Assembly (NCBI RefSeq): GCF_965216415.1
Contig: NZ_CBDCFU010000002.1
Reading direction: 5' to 3' (one strand)
DNA length: 64,000 nt
Origin: Marivita sp003149565
Lineage (GTDB): Bacteria; Pseudomonadota; Alphaproteobacteria; Rhodobacterales; Rhodobacteraceae
This document shows positions 25,122-32,931 of this stretch, piece by piece; position 1 is the stretch's first letter, and each line of letters opens with the position of its first letter. The translations under genes were made by a program, and so were the position numbers. A model generated the notes under the pieces. The model was not told the origin of the DNA. It worked only from the letters and a program-made list of their open reading frames with translations, and ran no database searches.

Positions 25122-25910
25122 TTATCCTCCCATAACAAAGGGCCATCCGATCACCGCGACACCCGCCGCAATCAGCAAAACCCCCATCGGTTTCGTTGTG
25201 TAATGCCCGATCTGGGGCAGTTTTTCGATCACCATGAACAGCGTCGCCAGACCCATCCAGGCAAGATTCATCACGCCGCCGACGAATCCCAGCGCCATGA
25301 AGCCCCAGCAGCAGCCGACGCAAAACGCGCCAAGGCCAAGACCCATGCGCAAGCCACCGTCGAACCCGGTTTTCCAGCGCGTCAGAAAATAGCTGATCGG
25401 GCTGTGACATACGCCGTGGCACACCGCTTTGGCACGGGTGAACTGGAAGGCACCCACGGCGATAAGCAAACCGCCCTGAAACACCGTGCTGCGCCCGATG
25501 CCCAGCATGTCGATCACACCCCCGAACAGCAGCGCCAATTGCGCCGAAGCGATGAGCGCGGCGAAGGCGACCCAGACGACAAAGTAGCCCAGCAAAACGC
25601 CCCACCATCCAATCCGGGTGCCATTGGCGCTGACCATAAGGTCCTCATAGGCGCGCAGGGTCGGCACCATCGTCGGCAGCATCATCGCTGCCATCATCAC
25701 AGCCCACATGGCGAACAGCGGTCTGAACTCTGCCATCGGCATGTACATGTCCATGCGCGGGTCCATGTTTCGCATGGTCTCGCCCATTGGCCCGGGACGA
25801 CCCAACAAGTCCAGATCCATGCCCAAGGCCATCATGTAAAGGAACACCCAAGCCACGAGAATCGCCGCAAAGAACGACAGCCACCCGATTGTGCGCAATG
25901 TCCCCTGCAT
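25122..25910 (-). CDS. DUF2182 integral membrane protein, predicted metal-binding
   Basis: This 262-aa protein has about seven membrane helices. It is rich in methionine in its first half (MRNMDPRMDMYMPM, MMAAMMLPTM) and has cysteine/histidine motifs later (VCHGVCHSP and CVGCCWGFM), a set that could bind copper or another soft metal in the membrane. ATG 25910 follows GGGAGGATCC. It is the first gene of a unit with DUF1326 and DinB-like genes, divergent from a FadR-type regulator whose twin operators lie 36-59 bp upstream. The function is undescribed. Confidence 0.88.
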   Translation of the reverse strand: MQGTLRTIGWLSFFAAILVAWVFLYMMALGMDLDLLGRPGPMGETMRNMDPRMDMYMPMAEFRPLFAMWAVMMAAMMLPTMVPTLRAYEDLMVSANGTRIGWWGVLLGYFVVWVAFAALIASAQLALLFGGVIDMLGIGRSTVFQGGLLIAVGAFQFTRAKAVCHGVCHSPISYFLTRWKTGFDGGLRMGLGLGAFCVGCCWGFMALGFVGGVMNLAWMGLATLFMVIEKLPQIGHYTTKPMGVLLIAAGVAVIGWPFVMGG

Positions 25911-25945
25911 GCGGGATCCTCCCAGACTCAGCTTGACGCAATGAA

Positions 25946-25969
25946 TGTCAGACAATTAAATGTCTGACA
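25946..25969. promoter_or_regulatory. Twin FadR/FCD-type operators
   Basis: TGTCAGACA (25946-25954) and TGTCTGACA (25961-25969) are each palindromic (TGTC-N-GACA) and are also inverted copies of each other, 15 bp centre to centre. Each fits the GT-N3-AC core of FadR-subfamily GntR operators. They fill the 60-bp gap between DUF2182 and the regulator gene, overlapping the DUF2182 promoter and ending one base before the regulator's ATG. Confidence 0.82.
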
Positions 25970-25970
25970 A

Positions 25971-26696
25971 ATGAAAAATCACGTCTCCCCGCCCAGCCTG
26001 TCCGCCACAATCGCCGACGCCATTCGTTCGGATATCGTCGACGGGCGCCTTCTTGTCGGCGACCGCCTGCCGTCTGAGACCGAACTGGCGGACCAGCACG
26101 GCGTCTCCCGCGCCACCGTCCGCGAGGCCCTCAAACGGCTGGCGGCGCAATCGCTGATCCGCACGGAACGCGGCGCATTTGGCGGGGCCTTTGTCAATCA
26201 TCTCTCCTATGAGGAAGCCCGCGCGCAGCAGGTCACAACCTCGACCCTACTGTTGGGCATGAACGCCATCGGTTTTCAGGTTGCCTGCGAGGCTCGATAT
26301 GCGTTGGAACGAAGCTGCACGTCACTGGCTGCCGAACGTCGCACCGACGCGCTGCTCGATGCAATGCGCAAGGAAATCGAAATCCAATCGGCCCCCGGCC
26401 TCACCGACGAAGCGTTCTGCGCCTCCGACGTGGCCTTTCACCGGGCTCTCGTGGATTGCGCGGGGAATGAGGTGCTCAGCTATCATCTGGCAGGCAGCGT
26501 CGAGGCGATGCAGCCACTGATGAACATGATCACCTTTACCGCGCGCAGCCGGGCCGAGATCATTGATCTGCACAGATCAATCGTTGCGGATCTCGAAAAG
26601 AGGGACGCAGTCTCGGTTGATCGGGCATTGGCAAAGCTTGAGGCCTACACGATCACGCTTGGCCAATCCGTTCTCAAGGCCCGCGCCACGCGCTGA
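25971..26696 (+). CDS. FadR-subfamily GntR transcriptional regulator (FCD domain)
   Basis: The 241-aa protein has an N-terminal winged HTH (IADAIRSDIVDGRLLVGDRLPSE, VSRATVREALKRL, residues ~12-60) and a C-terminal all-helical FCD ligand domain with metal-ligand-type residues (D in ASDVAFHRAL, H in FHRAL and further His). It most likely represses the divergent DUF2182-DUF1326-dinB unit and itself through the twin operators. No Shine-Dalgarno precedes ATG 25971, and the operator ends one base before it, so the message may be leaderless. The effector is unknown; FCD proteins commonly sense organic acids. Confidence 0.92.
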   Translation: MKNHVSPPSLSATIADAIRSDIVDGRLLVGDRLPSETELADQHGVSRATVREALKRLAAQSLIRTERGAFGGAFVNHLSYEEARAQQVTTSTLLLGMNAIGFQVACEARYALERSCTSLAAERRTDALLDAMRKEIEIQSAPGLTDEAFCASDVAFHRALVDCAGNEVLSYHLAGSVEAMQPLMNMITFTARSRAEIIDLHRSIVADLEKRDAVSVDRALAKLEAYTITLGQSVLKARATR

Positions 26697-26701
26697 ACAG
26701 G

Positions 26702-27454
26702 TTACCCCAGCAGCGCCAATCCCGGAAAGGTCTCAAGCAGCCAGAAGGCAAACGAGGTGAACGCGCCCGTCACCAGCGCGATGCCTACGATCACCAAGAG
26801 CGCGCCCATCGCCAGTTCGATCTTGCGCATGTGCTTCTTGATGCGGTTCATCAGCCCCATCGCGCGTGTCATGAACATCGCTGCCAGCAAAAACGGAATT
26901 CCCAACCCAGCGGCATAGACGCCCAGCAGAACGCTCCCTCGGGTGACCGAAGCCTCTGACGCCGCCAATGAAAGAATCGCGCCCAGCTGAGGTCCGATGC
27001 AGGGCGTCCATCCAAAGGCAAAGGCAAGGCCCAACACATAAGCCCCAAACGCCGACCCACCGTGGTCCCCGGCGTCCAACCGCTTTTCCGTATCGAGAAA
27101 GGGGATGCGAAAGACACCCAGAAAATGCAGACCGAACAGGATCACCACCACGCCGGACGCTTGCGCCAGTTGCGTCTGATAATTCAGGAAAAACGCCCCG
27201 AATGCGGACGCCGTGAACCCCAACAGGATAAAAATCGTCGACAGGCCCAGAACAAAGAATAGCGCCGAGATCACGGCCTTTCTGCGCCCCGAACCTCCCT
27301 GCTCCATGTCGGCCACGCTGACACCGGACATATATGCCAGATACGGCGGCACAATCGGGAGCACGCAAGGGCTGAGGAACGACAGCGCACCTGCCAGAAG
27401 CGCAATGCTCATGGCCGGAAACAGGGCTGCGTCGATGATCTGAAATTCAATCAT
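26702..27454 (-). CDS. ccdA: CcdA-type cytochrome c biogenesis / thiol-disulfide transmembrane protein
   Basis: This 250-aa membrane protein has six helices and the two redox cysteines of the DsbD/CcdA family: C30 in LSPCVLP and one in GWTPCIGPQ near residue 150. It moves reducing equivalents from cytoplasmic thioredoxin to periplasmic targets such as apocytochromes. ATG 27454 is chosen because the membrane domain starts right after it; the upstream 26 codons are not hydrophobic. The GGAGG element is somewhat distant (17 bases). It is divergent from a TusA-like gene. Confidence 0.92.
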   Translation of the reverse strand: MIEFQIIDAALFPAMSIALLAGALSFLSPCVLPIVPPYLAYMSGVSVADMEQGGSGRRKAVISALFFVLGLSTIFILLGFTASAFGAFFLNYQTQLAQASGVVVILFGLHFLGVFRIPFLDTEKRLDAGDHGGSAFGAYVLGLAFAFGWTPCIGPQLGAILSLAASEASVTRGSVLLGVYAAGLGIPFLLAAMFMTRAMGLMNRIKKHMRKIELAMGALLVIVGIALVTGAFTSFAFWLLETFPGLALLG

Positions 27455-27557
27455 GAAACCGACATACGCCAAGCCTCCGGCACTGTCACGCGACGCGCGG
27501 TCACATGATTGTGGCAAGCCTGTGGACACCATCGTCGCCGCGGCCTAAATCCCGAAC

Positions 27558-27779
27558 ATGAGCGAAGACTTGGATGCCACTGGGCTTTTGTGCCCCCTGC
27601 CCGTTCTCAAGGCGCGCAAGCGTCTGACAAGCCTGCCGTCTGGCAGTGAATTGCGCGTGTTGACGGACGACCCGGCAGCCATCGTGGACATGCCGCACTT
27701 CTGCAATGAAGCCGGACACACGCTGGTCAGCTCCGAAAGCCGCGACGGCGCTATGCTTTGGGTAATCCGCAAAGCCTGA
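27558..27779 (+). CDS. tusA: TusA-family sulfurtransferase
   Basis: This 73-aa protein has the family's N-terminal active cysteine C12 in LLCPLPVLKARK and the compact two-layer fold. TusA proteins carry persulfide sulfur for tRNA thiolation, molybdenum cofactor or dissimilatory sulfur metabolism. It stands between divergent ccdA and convergent rne. Several roles exist in the family, so the pathway here is open; the pairing with CcdA hints at thiol/redox control. Confidence 0.9.
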   Translation: MSEDLDATGLLCPLPVLKARKRLTSLPSGSELRVLTDDPAAIVDMPHFCNEAGHTLVSSESRDGAMLWVIRKA

Positions 27780-27812
27780 CAAAAAACGCCCCCACACTTT
27801 GTGCGAGGGCGC
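27780..27812 (-). terminator. Intrinsic terminator of rne
   Basis: On the minus strand CGCCCTCGCAC (27811-27801) pairs with GTGTGGGGGCG (27797-27787), with two mismatches and an AAA loop, followed by TTTTTT. It lies 24 bases after the rne stop. On the plus strand it directly follows tusA but lacks a T-run there. Confidence 0.82.
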
Positions 27813-27835
27813 TTCCTATCCGGCGTTCTGTTCGT

Positions 27836-30784
27836 TCAGCGGCCCAAAGACCACCAACCCCGGCGTTTTTTCTTGGGAGCCTCTTCGGCTTCGCCGTCCG
27901 CCTCGGCAGCTACAGGCTCCGGCGTTGCAGCCTCTTCGGCAACCGGCACAGCAGCTTCTGCGGCAACGGGTGCGGCAACCTCTTCCGCCACAGGCTCGGC
28001 CTCGGTCGGTTCGTCCGCAGGAATGGGTTGTGCTTCAGCAACGACTTCGGGCACCGGTGCGATCTCCTCGGCGGGCACCACAGCAGACGTGGATTCTTCG
28101 GCCTTGGCCGGCTTCTTGGCCCGGGTCCGCTTGGCCGGTTTTGCCTTCGGCTCTTCCGGTGCCTCTGCTGTCGATTCAGCGCTATCCGCCTCAGGCTCAG
28201 CCTTTTTGCGAGACCGGCTGCGCGGCTTTTTCTTCGGCGCCTCTTCGGCCCCTGCAACAGGACCGGCCTCCGACACGGCCGCATCGGGCGCGGCTTCAGA
28301 AGCGACTGCATCGGGCGCGGCTTCAGGCGTTTGGTCCTTGGTCTTGCGACGCGTGCTCTTTGCGCGGGACTTCTTCGGCTTTGGCGCGTCCTCTGCAGGC
28401 GCAGCCTCAGTCGCCGCAAGCTCTTCTGCCGCCTCAGCAGAAGCGCCGGCCTCCGTCGCGTCACCTTCGTCGGTCTTTTTGCGCGACCGGCTACGGGTCC
28501 GTTTCGGTTTGCTCGGCGTGGTATCTTCAGCCGGGACATCCGAAGGGGCAGCGGCGTCCTCGATCACCGCCTCTGCTGCGGCATCGTCACCAGAGGAATC
28601 CGCACTTCCGCCAGCTTCGGCGTCGCTTGCTTCAGCCCCATCGTCGCTCTCGCCCTCACGATCCCGGTTGCGGTTGCGACCGCGACCACCGCGACGCGAC
28701 CGGCGACGGCGCTTCTTCGGCTTGGTGTCATCGTCTTCCGATGCATCAGAAGTTGCGTCTGACTGATCCTCGGCCTCGTCATCCTCCGCCGCGTCTTCGT
28801 CAATCTGATCCATGATCGACGTGTCCACCGACACAACATGCGCCGGTGCTTCTGGAACAATGCGGGTCGCTGTCTTGAACTTCTCAATCGAGAAATCCGG
28901 GCTCACCAGATGCACATCGCCTTCGATCCGCACAGACAGACCGTAGCGCGCCTCAATCTGAGCCACATGTTCGCGCTTCTGGTTCATCAAGAAGTTGGCG
29001 ATGGAGACCGGGCACTTGACCAGCACTTCGCGTGATCGGCGCCGCACGCCCTCTTCCTCGATATGACGCAGCACCTGCAGCGCCATGTTGTCATCCGACC
29101 GGATCAGACCGGTGCCATGACAGCTTGGGCAGGGCTGGGTCGTCGCCTCGATCATACCGGGGCGCAACCGCTGGCGCGACATTTCCATCAGGCCAAAGCC
29201 GGAAATCCGGCCCACCTGAATGCGCGCACGATCGTTCTTGAGCTTGTCCTTGATGCGCTTCTCGACCGCGGCGTTGTTCTTGCGCTCGTCCATGTCGATG
29301 AAGTCGATCACGATCAGACCGGCCAAGTCGCGCAGGCGCAGCTGACGTGCCACCTCTTCGGCGGCCTCAAGGTTGGTCTTGAGCGCCGTTTCCTCGATCG
29401 AGCCTTCCTTGGTGGCGCGGCCCGAGTTCACGTCGATGGCCACCAGCGCTTCGGTCACACCGATCACGATGTAGCCGCCGGACTTGAGCTGCACGGTCGG
29501 GTTGAACATGCCCGACAGGTAGGACTCCACCTGATGACGCGCAAAGAGCGGCATCTGGTCGACGTAATGCTTCACGTTCTTGGCATGGGACGGCATGATC
29601 ATCTTCATGAAGTCCTTGGCGATGCGGTAACCGCGTTCGCCCTCGACCAGAACCTCGTCGATGTCGCGGTTATAGAGATCGCGGATCGACCGTTTGATCA
29701 GGTCGCCCTCTTCGTAGATCTTCGCCGGCGCGATGGATTTCAGCGTCAGTTCGCGGATCTGCTCCCACAGACGCTGAAGATATTCATAGTCGCGCTTGAT
29801 CTCGGTCTTGGTGCGCTTGGCCCCCGCCGTACGGATGATCAGGCCTGCACCCTGCGGCACGTCGATCTCGTTGGCGATCTCTTTCAGCTTCTTGCGATCC
29901 GGCGCGTTGGTGATCTTGCGGCTGATGCCACCACCCCGTGCGGTGTTCGGCATGAGCACGCAATACCGACCTGCCAGCGACAGATAAGTGGTCAGCGCTG
30001 CACCCTTGTTGCCGCGCTCTTCCTTGACGACCTGCACCAGAAGGATCTGGCGGACCTTGATCACTTCCTGGATCTTGTACCGCTTCGGCCGCGGTTTGCG
30101 ACGCGGGCGTATCTCTTCCTGGGTGTCGTCATCCGCAACAGCTTCGATGGTTTCATCACGGTCAGCCGGTTGCGACTGGCCATCGTCTTCATCATCGTCG
30201 TCGTCATCAGCGCCATCGGTCTGATCGTCGGCATCAGCCGCGACGGCGCCCGCATCGGTGTCTTCCGGCTCTTCAACAGGTGTCTCGGCGACCGTTTCCA
30301 TCGGAGACAGGCCCTCAGCCTCATCGCCATCGTCGCTAAGATCGATCGTTTCCATCCCCGAGATTTCTTCGGATACATCTTTGGTTGCGACCGCATCCTC
30401 GTTTTCAGCCTTGGCTGCGCGTGACCGGCTGCGCCCCCGCCCTCGGCGCGATTTCGGTTTCTCGTCCTCATCATCGCGCTTGGCCTGCGATTCCGCATAG
30501 GCACGCTCTTCTTCCATAAGCGCTTCGCGATCCGCGACCGGGATCTGGTAATAATCTGGGTGGATTTCCGAGAACGCGAGGAACCCGTGGCGGTTGCCAC
30601 CATAGTCCACGAACGCCGCCTGAAGCGACGGCTCGACCCGTGTTACTTTTGCGAGATAGATGTTGCCAGCGAGCTGGCGTTTGTTTTCGGATTCAAAGTC
30701 AAATTCCTCAACCTTGTGTCCGTCGACCACCACAACGCGGGTTTCCTCCGCGTGGGTGGCATCGATAAGCATTTTCTTGGGCAT
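27836..30784 (-). CDS. rne: Ribonuclease E
   Basis: This 982-aa endonuclease starts mRNA decay and processes rRNA and tRNA. The N-terminal half holds an S1 domain split by an insertion of about 140 mostly acidic residues (roughly residues 90-230), a feature of alphaproteobacterial RNase E. The catalytic DNase I-like part has the aspartate region IVIDFIDMDE and the zinc-link CPSC motif. The C-terminal ~350 residues are low-complexity A/E/P/K with R-rich islands, the degradosome scaffold, ending in KKKRRGWWSLGR. ATG 30784 follows CGGAA. A long 5' region (to ~31,000) may mediate autoregulation. Confidence 0.97.
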   Translation of the reverse strand: MPKKMLIDATHAEETRVVVVDGHKVEEFDFESENKRQLAGNIYLAKVTRVEPSLQAAFVDYGGNRHGFLAFSEIHPDYYQIPVADREALMEEERAYAESQAKRDDEDEKPKSRRGRGRSRSRAAKAENEDAVATKDVSEEISGMETIDLSDDGDEAEGLSPMETVAETPVEEPEDTDAGAVAADADDQTDGADDDDDDEDDGQSQPADRDETIEAVADDDTQEEIRPRRKPRPKRYKIQEVIKVRQILLVQVVKEERGNKGAALTTYLSLAGRYCVLMPNTARGGGISRKITNAPDRKKLKEIANEIDVPQGAGLIIRTAGAKRTKTEIKRDYEYLQRLWEQIRELTLKSIAPAKIYEEGDLIKRSIRDLYNRDIDEVLVEGERGYRIAKDFMKMIMPSHAKNVKHYVDQMPLFARHQVESYLSGMFNPTVQLKSGGYIVIGVTEALVAIDVNSGRATKEGSIEETALKTNLEAAEEVARQLRLRDLAGLIVIDFIDMDERKNNAAVEKRIKDKLKNDRARIQVGRISGFGLMEMSRQRLRPGMIEATTQPCPSCHGTGLIRSDDNMALQVLRHIEEEGVRRRSREVLVKCPVSIANFLMNQKREHVAQIEARYGLSVRIEGDVHLVSPDFSIEKFKTATRIVPEAPAHVVSVDTSIMDQIDEDAAEDDEAEDQSDATSDASEDDDTKPKKRRRRSRRGGRGRNRNRDREGESDDGAEASDAEAGGSADSSGDDAAAEAVIEDAAAPSDVPAEDTTPSKPKRTRSRSRKKTDEGDATEAGASAEAAEELAATEAAPAEDAPKPKKSRAKSTRRKTKDQTPEAAPDAVASEAAPDAAVSEAGPVAGAEEAPKKKPRSRSRKKAEPEADSAESTAEAPEEPKAKPAKRTRAKKPAKAEESTSAVVPAEEIAPVPEVVAEAQPIPADEPTEAEPVAEEVAAPVAAEAAVPVAEEAATPEPVAAEADGEAEEAPKKKRRGWWSLGR

Positions 30785-31229
30785 AAATTCCGTGCGCACA
30801 AACGCCGCGGCCGCCTCTTGTCAGGAAGAAGCCGGGATCGAATGTGTCTTGTCATGGCGAGGGCGTACGCAGTGGCCGGCCGGGGCGTACTGCCCCGTTG
30901 CTCTAGCCTCATGTCCTGCGCGCGTTTCATCGCGTTTCTTCTCCGATGCATATCACTCGCGTGACTGCATCCATTGCGAACCTGATGTTCGGATAAACGC
31001 CAGGTGTTTGTAGAAGGCCTTTTGGGCCATATCAGCCTGTTCAAAGCTCAGGACACTCTGCCGATGCTCAGAACAGCGAAACTCTCGGGCCTCAGTCCGG
31101 CGAACGGATTGGGCTAACAGCTACAATAAGGGCAGAGGTGTCGATTGCACAATGGGCAATCTCACCTTTTCTGCATATGTCTCGCATCTTATGACACCGC
31201 GACAGACACAAAGATGAAAAGAGCCCCTT
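30785..31229. other. Divergent spacer: rne leader and ybaK promoter region
   Basis: No gene is supported in these 445 bases. Read toward rne (minus strand) the stretch is GC-rich and can fold, for example CGGGGC (30881-30886) with GCCCCG (30892-30897), and GGGCGTAC occurs twice nearby. RNase E messages in other bacteria carry long structured leaders that RNase E itself cleaves; that is a guess here. The right part should hold the ybaK promoter. Confidence 0.5.
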
Positions 31230-31697
31230 ATGAGCAAGAGTCTCCTCCGCGTCCGCACAGCGCTTGAAACATTGGGACTTCCTGCCGAGATCCGGGATGT
31301 TGGGCAGGCCCGCACCGCTCAGGAAGCCGCTGACAGCGTGGGATGTCATCTGGATCAGATCGCCAAGTCGATCATCTTCCGCGCCGAAACCAGTGGCGAT
31401 GCCGTGCTGTTTTTGACGGCAGGTGGAAACCGCGTCGATTCGAACAAAGCTTCGCTTTGCGCGGGTGAATCCCTGGGCAAGGCAGATGCGGACCTGATCC
31501 GTAAACAAACCGGCTTTGCCATAGGTGGTGTATCCCCGGTTGGTCACCTCAATCCGATCAGGGCGTGGCTTGATCCCAGACTGCTGGAATTCGACGTCGT
31601 CTGGGCCGCAGCGGGCACACCACGGCATGTTTTTCCGCTCGATCCGGCCCTGCTTTCAAAAATATGCGGCGCACAAGTTACTGATTTTAAACTATAA
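31230..31697 (+). CDS. YbaK/EbsC-family aminoacyl-tRNA deacylase
   Basis: This 155-aa protein fits the YbaK/ProX-type fold that hydrolyses mischarged Cys- or Ala-tRNA(Pro) and related species. Typical stretches are AKSIIFRAE, LFLTAGGNRVD, the conserved lysine region (NKASL) and GFAIGGVSPVGH. The start ATG 31230 has only a weak AAGAG upstream. It is monocistronic. Which tRNA is edited cannot be told from sequence; with AlaX it makes two trans-editing enzymes in this window. Confidence 0.92.
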   Translation: MSKSLLRVRTALETLGLPAEIRDVGQARTAQEAADSVGCHLDQIAKSIIFRAETSGDAVLFLTAGGNRVDSNKASLCAGESLGKADADLIRKQTGFAIGGVSPVGHLNPIRAWLDPRLLEFDVVWAAAGTPRHVFPLDPALLSKICGAQVTDFKL

Positions 31698-31705
31698 AAT
31701 AAGTA

Positions 31706-31783
31706 AATGTAAAAAACATTCACATTTTCCCTTGCAAATTGTGGGGCAAGCTCCGATCTTTTCAATGTGAAAGACATTCACAT
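31706..31783. promoter_or_regulatory. Two related palindromes upstream of the DUF2852 gene
   Basis: AATGT (31706-31710) and ACATT (31716-31720) form AATGT-N5-ACATT. ATGTGAA (31765-31771) and TTCACAT (31777-31783) form a second site with a five-base spacer. ACATTCACAT occurs in both (31716-31725 and 31774-31783). The repeated ACATTCACAT next to an AT-rich stretch suggests binding of one regulator at two positions about 58 bp apart. Confidence 0.5.
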
Positions 31784-31805
31784 CACGCAAACAACGGAGA
31801 TAAAA

Positions 31806-32225
31806 ATGAGTACGATCGCCGCCCCCGCTTCTGTTCCCGCCCGTATGGGCTGGTTTTCCCGCGCTGAGGCGTGGCTGGATAACAAAGGTAAAGGCGCCTG
31901 GATCGCCGCAATGGTCCTTGGCTTTATCTTCTTCTGGCCGGTCGGCCTCGCCCTCCTCGCCTACATGATCTGGAGCAAACGCATGTTCAACAAGTCCTGC
32001 CGCTCGCGCATGATGTCGCCGAAATTCACCGCGATGCGGTCCTCCGGCAACGCCGCCTTCGACGCCTATAAGAACGAAACGCTGCGCCGACTCGAAGAAG
32101 AGCAGGAAAACTTCGAAGCCTTCCTGGAGCGTTTGCGCGAAGCCAAGGACAAGGCCGAGTTCGACCAGTTCATGGATGAACGCGCCAAAACTGCCAAGGA
32201 AAGCCGCGAGACCGAAGACGCCTGA
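31806..32225 (+). CDS. DUF2852 membrane-anchored protein
   Basis: This 139-aa protein has a short amphipathic N-terminus, one strong membrane helix pair (GAWIAAMVLGFIFFWPVGLALLAYMIW, about 29-57) and a charged, glutamate/lysine-rich coiled-coil C-terminus. It matches DUF2852, a common alphaproteobacterial protein of unknown role. ATG 31806 follows GGAGATAAAA. An RDD protein gene follows 72 bp later on the same strand, separated by a hairpin. Confidence 0.88.
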   Translation: MSTIAAPASVPARMGWFSRAEAWLDNKGKGAWIAAMVLGFIFFWPVGLALLAYMIWSKRMFNKSCRSRMMSPKFTAMRSSGNAAFDAYKNETLRRLEEEQENFEAFLERLREAKDKAEFDQFMDERAKTAKESRETEDA

Positions 32226-32242
32226 TCCTTGTACGTAGTTCC

Positions 32243-32265
32243 CGTGGCCCCATATCGGGGCCACG
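32243..32265 (+). terminator. 9-bp hairpin between DUF2852 and RDD genes
   Basis: CGTGGCCCC (32243-32251) pairs perfectly with GGGGCCACG (32257-32265). No T-run follows, so it may be a partial terminator or an intercistronic stabiliser. Confidence 0.5.
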
Positions 32266-32297
32266 ATCCTCTCTCAGCGAAAGAACGGTTTTTGACC

Positions 32298-32747
32298 ATG
32301 TACGCCACCGATGCCTATTCCAACCTGCCAGATCCGATGGTTCAGCCCGAATTCTACGACAGCGTCACGGTCAAACGCGGCCTGGCCTGGCTGATCGACG
32401 CGGTCTTGATTGCCGCCCTGCTGGTGCCCGTGGTTGTGATGACGGCGTTCATCGGTCTCTTCTTCCTGCCGTTTCTGTTCTTCGTCACCGGCTTCATCTA
32501 CCGAGTCGCAACGATCACCGGGCGCTCGGCCACTTGGGGCATGCGCCTCATGTCAATCGAGTTTCGCGACAGCCGGGGCGAACACTTCGACTTCAGCCAG
32601 GCCTTCATGCACACGCTGGGCTACACCGTGTCGATGGCGGTCTTCCCGTTGCAACTGATCTCGATCGCGATGATGTTTCTTACCGAACGTGGACAGGGCC
32701 TGACCGACATGGTTTTGGGCACCGTGGCGATCAACCGCCGCCTGTGA
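32298..32747 (+). CDS. RDD-family membrane protein
   Basis: This 149-aa protein has the RDD layout: arginine and aspartate in the first helix region (KRGLAWLIDAVLIAALL), a second helix, the TWGMRLMSIEFRD turn and a last helix. RDD proteins are small membrane proteins with transport-like roles in some bacteria. ATG 32298 has no good Shine-Dalgarno, but the next in-frame ATG would remove conserved residues. Function is unknown. Confidence 0.85.
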   Translation: MYATDAYSNLPDPMVQPEFYDSVTVKRGLAWLIDAVLIAALLVPVVVMTAFIGLFFLPFLFFVTGFIYRVATITGRSATWGMRLMSIEFRDSRGEHFDFSQAFMHTLGYTVSMAVFPLQLISIAMMFLTERGQGLTDMVLGTVAINRRL

Positions 32748-32763
32748 CCCTGTACAATCCATA

Positions 32764-32898
32764 TTGACAGACTCACCGCTCTTCGCCATCGAAAGCACAG
32801 ATGTGCCGACGATGGCGTCGTCGGAGCAAGACCCACATCAAGCTTTCAACAGAAAGCGTATCGTCCTGAACGCCCGGATGTGATGCCGGGCGTTTTTT
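32764..32898 (+). ncRNA. Candidate small RNA or leader before creatinase
   Basis: A TTGACA (-35-like, 32764-32769) is followed by a structured segment. GATGTG (32800-32805) pairs with CACATC (32834-32839) around an inner hairpin CCGACGA (32806-32812) / TCGTCGG (32818-32824). Then comes a small hairpin GCTTTC (32841-32846) / GAAAGC (32851-32856), and finally an intrinsic terminator with TTTTTT (32869-32898). The ~100-base transcript could be a free small RNA, or a terminator-controlled leader of the creatinase gene whose ATG is 34 bases further. The -10 box is weak. I recognise no known family. Confidence 0.5.
32869..32898 (+). terminator. Intrinsic terminator upstream of creatinase
   Basis: AACGCCCGG (32869-32877) pairs with CCGGGCGTT (32886-32894) around an eight-base loop and runs into TTTTTT. 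It ends either the RDD message or the candidate small RNA at 32764-32898. Confidence 0.88.
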
Positions 32899-32931
32899 GT
32901 GAAGTCCCGGCAGATGTACGGAGACTTGACT

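Noticed and set aside
29063..30424. Long plus-strand open frame (453 codons) opposite rne
   Set aside because: It mirrors the RNase E catalytic and S1 coding sequence and has histidine/leucine-rich shadow composition.
31092..31628. Minus-strand frame over the YbaK gene
   Set aside because: The plus-strand frame matches the YbaK fold from end to end; the minus frame is its shadow.
32764..32898. Known riboswitch classes (SAM, SAH, guanidine) for the creatinase leader
   Set aside because: None of the conserved cores I know could be matched; only the existence of structure and a terminator is claimed.
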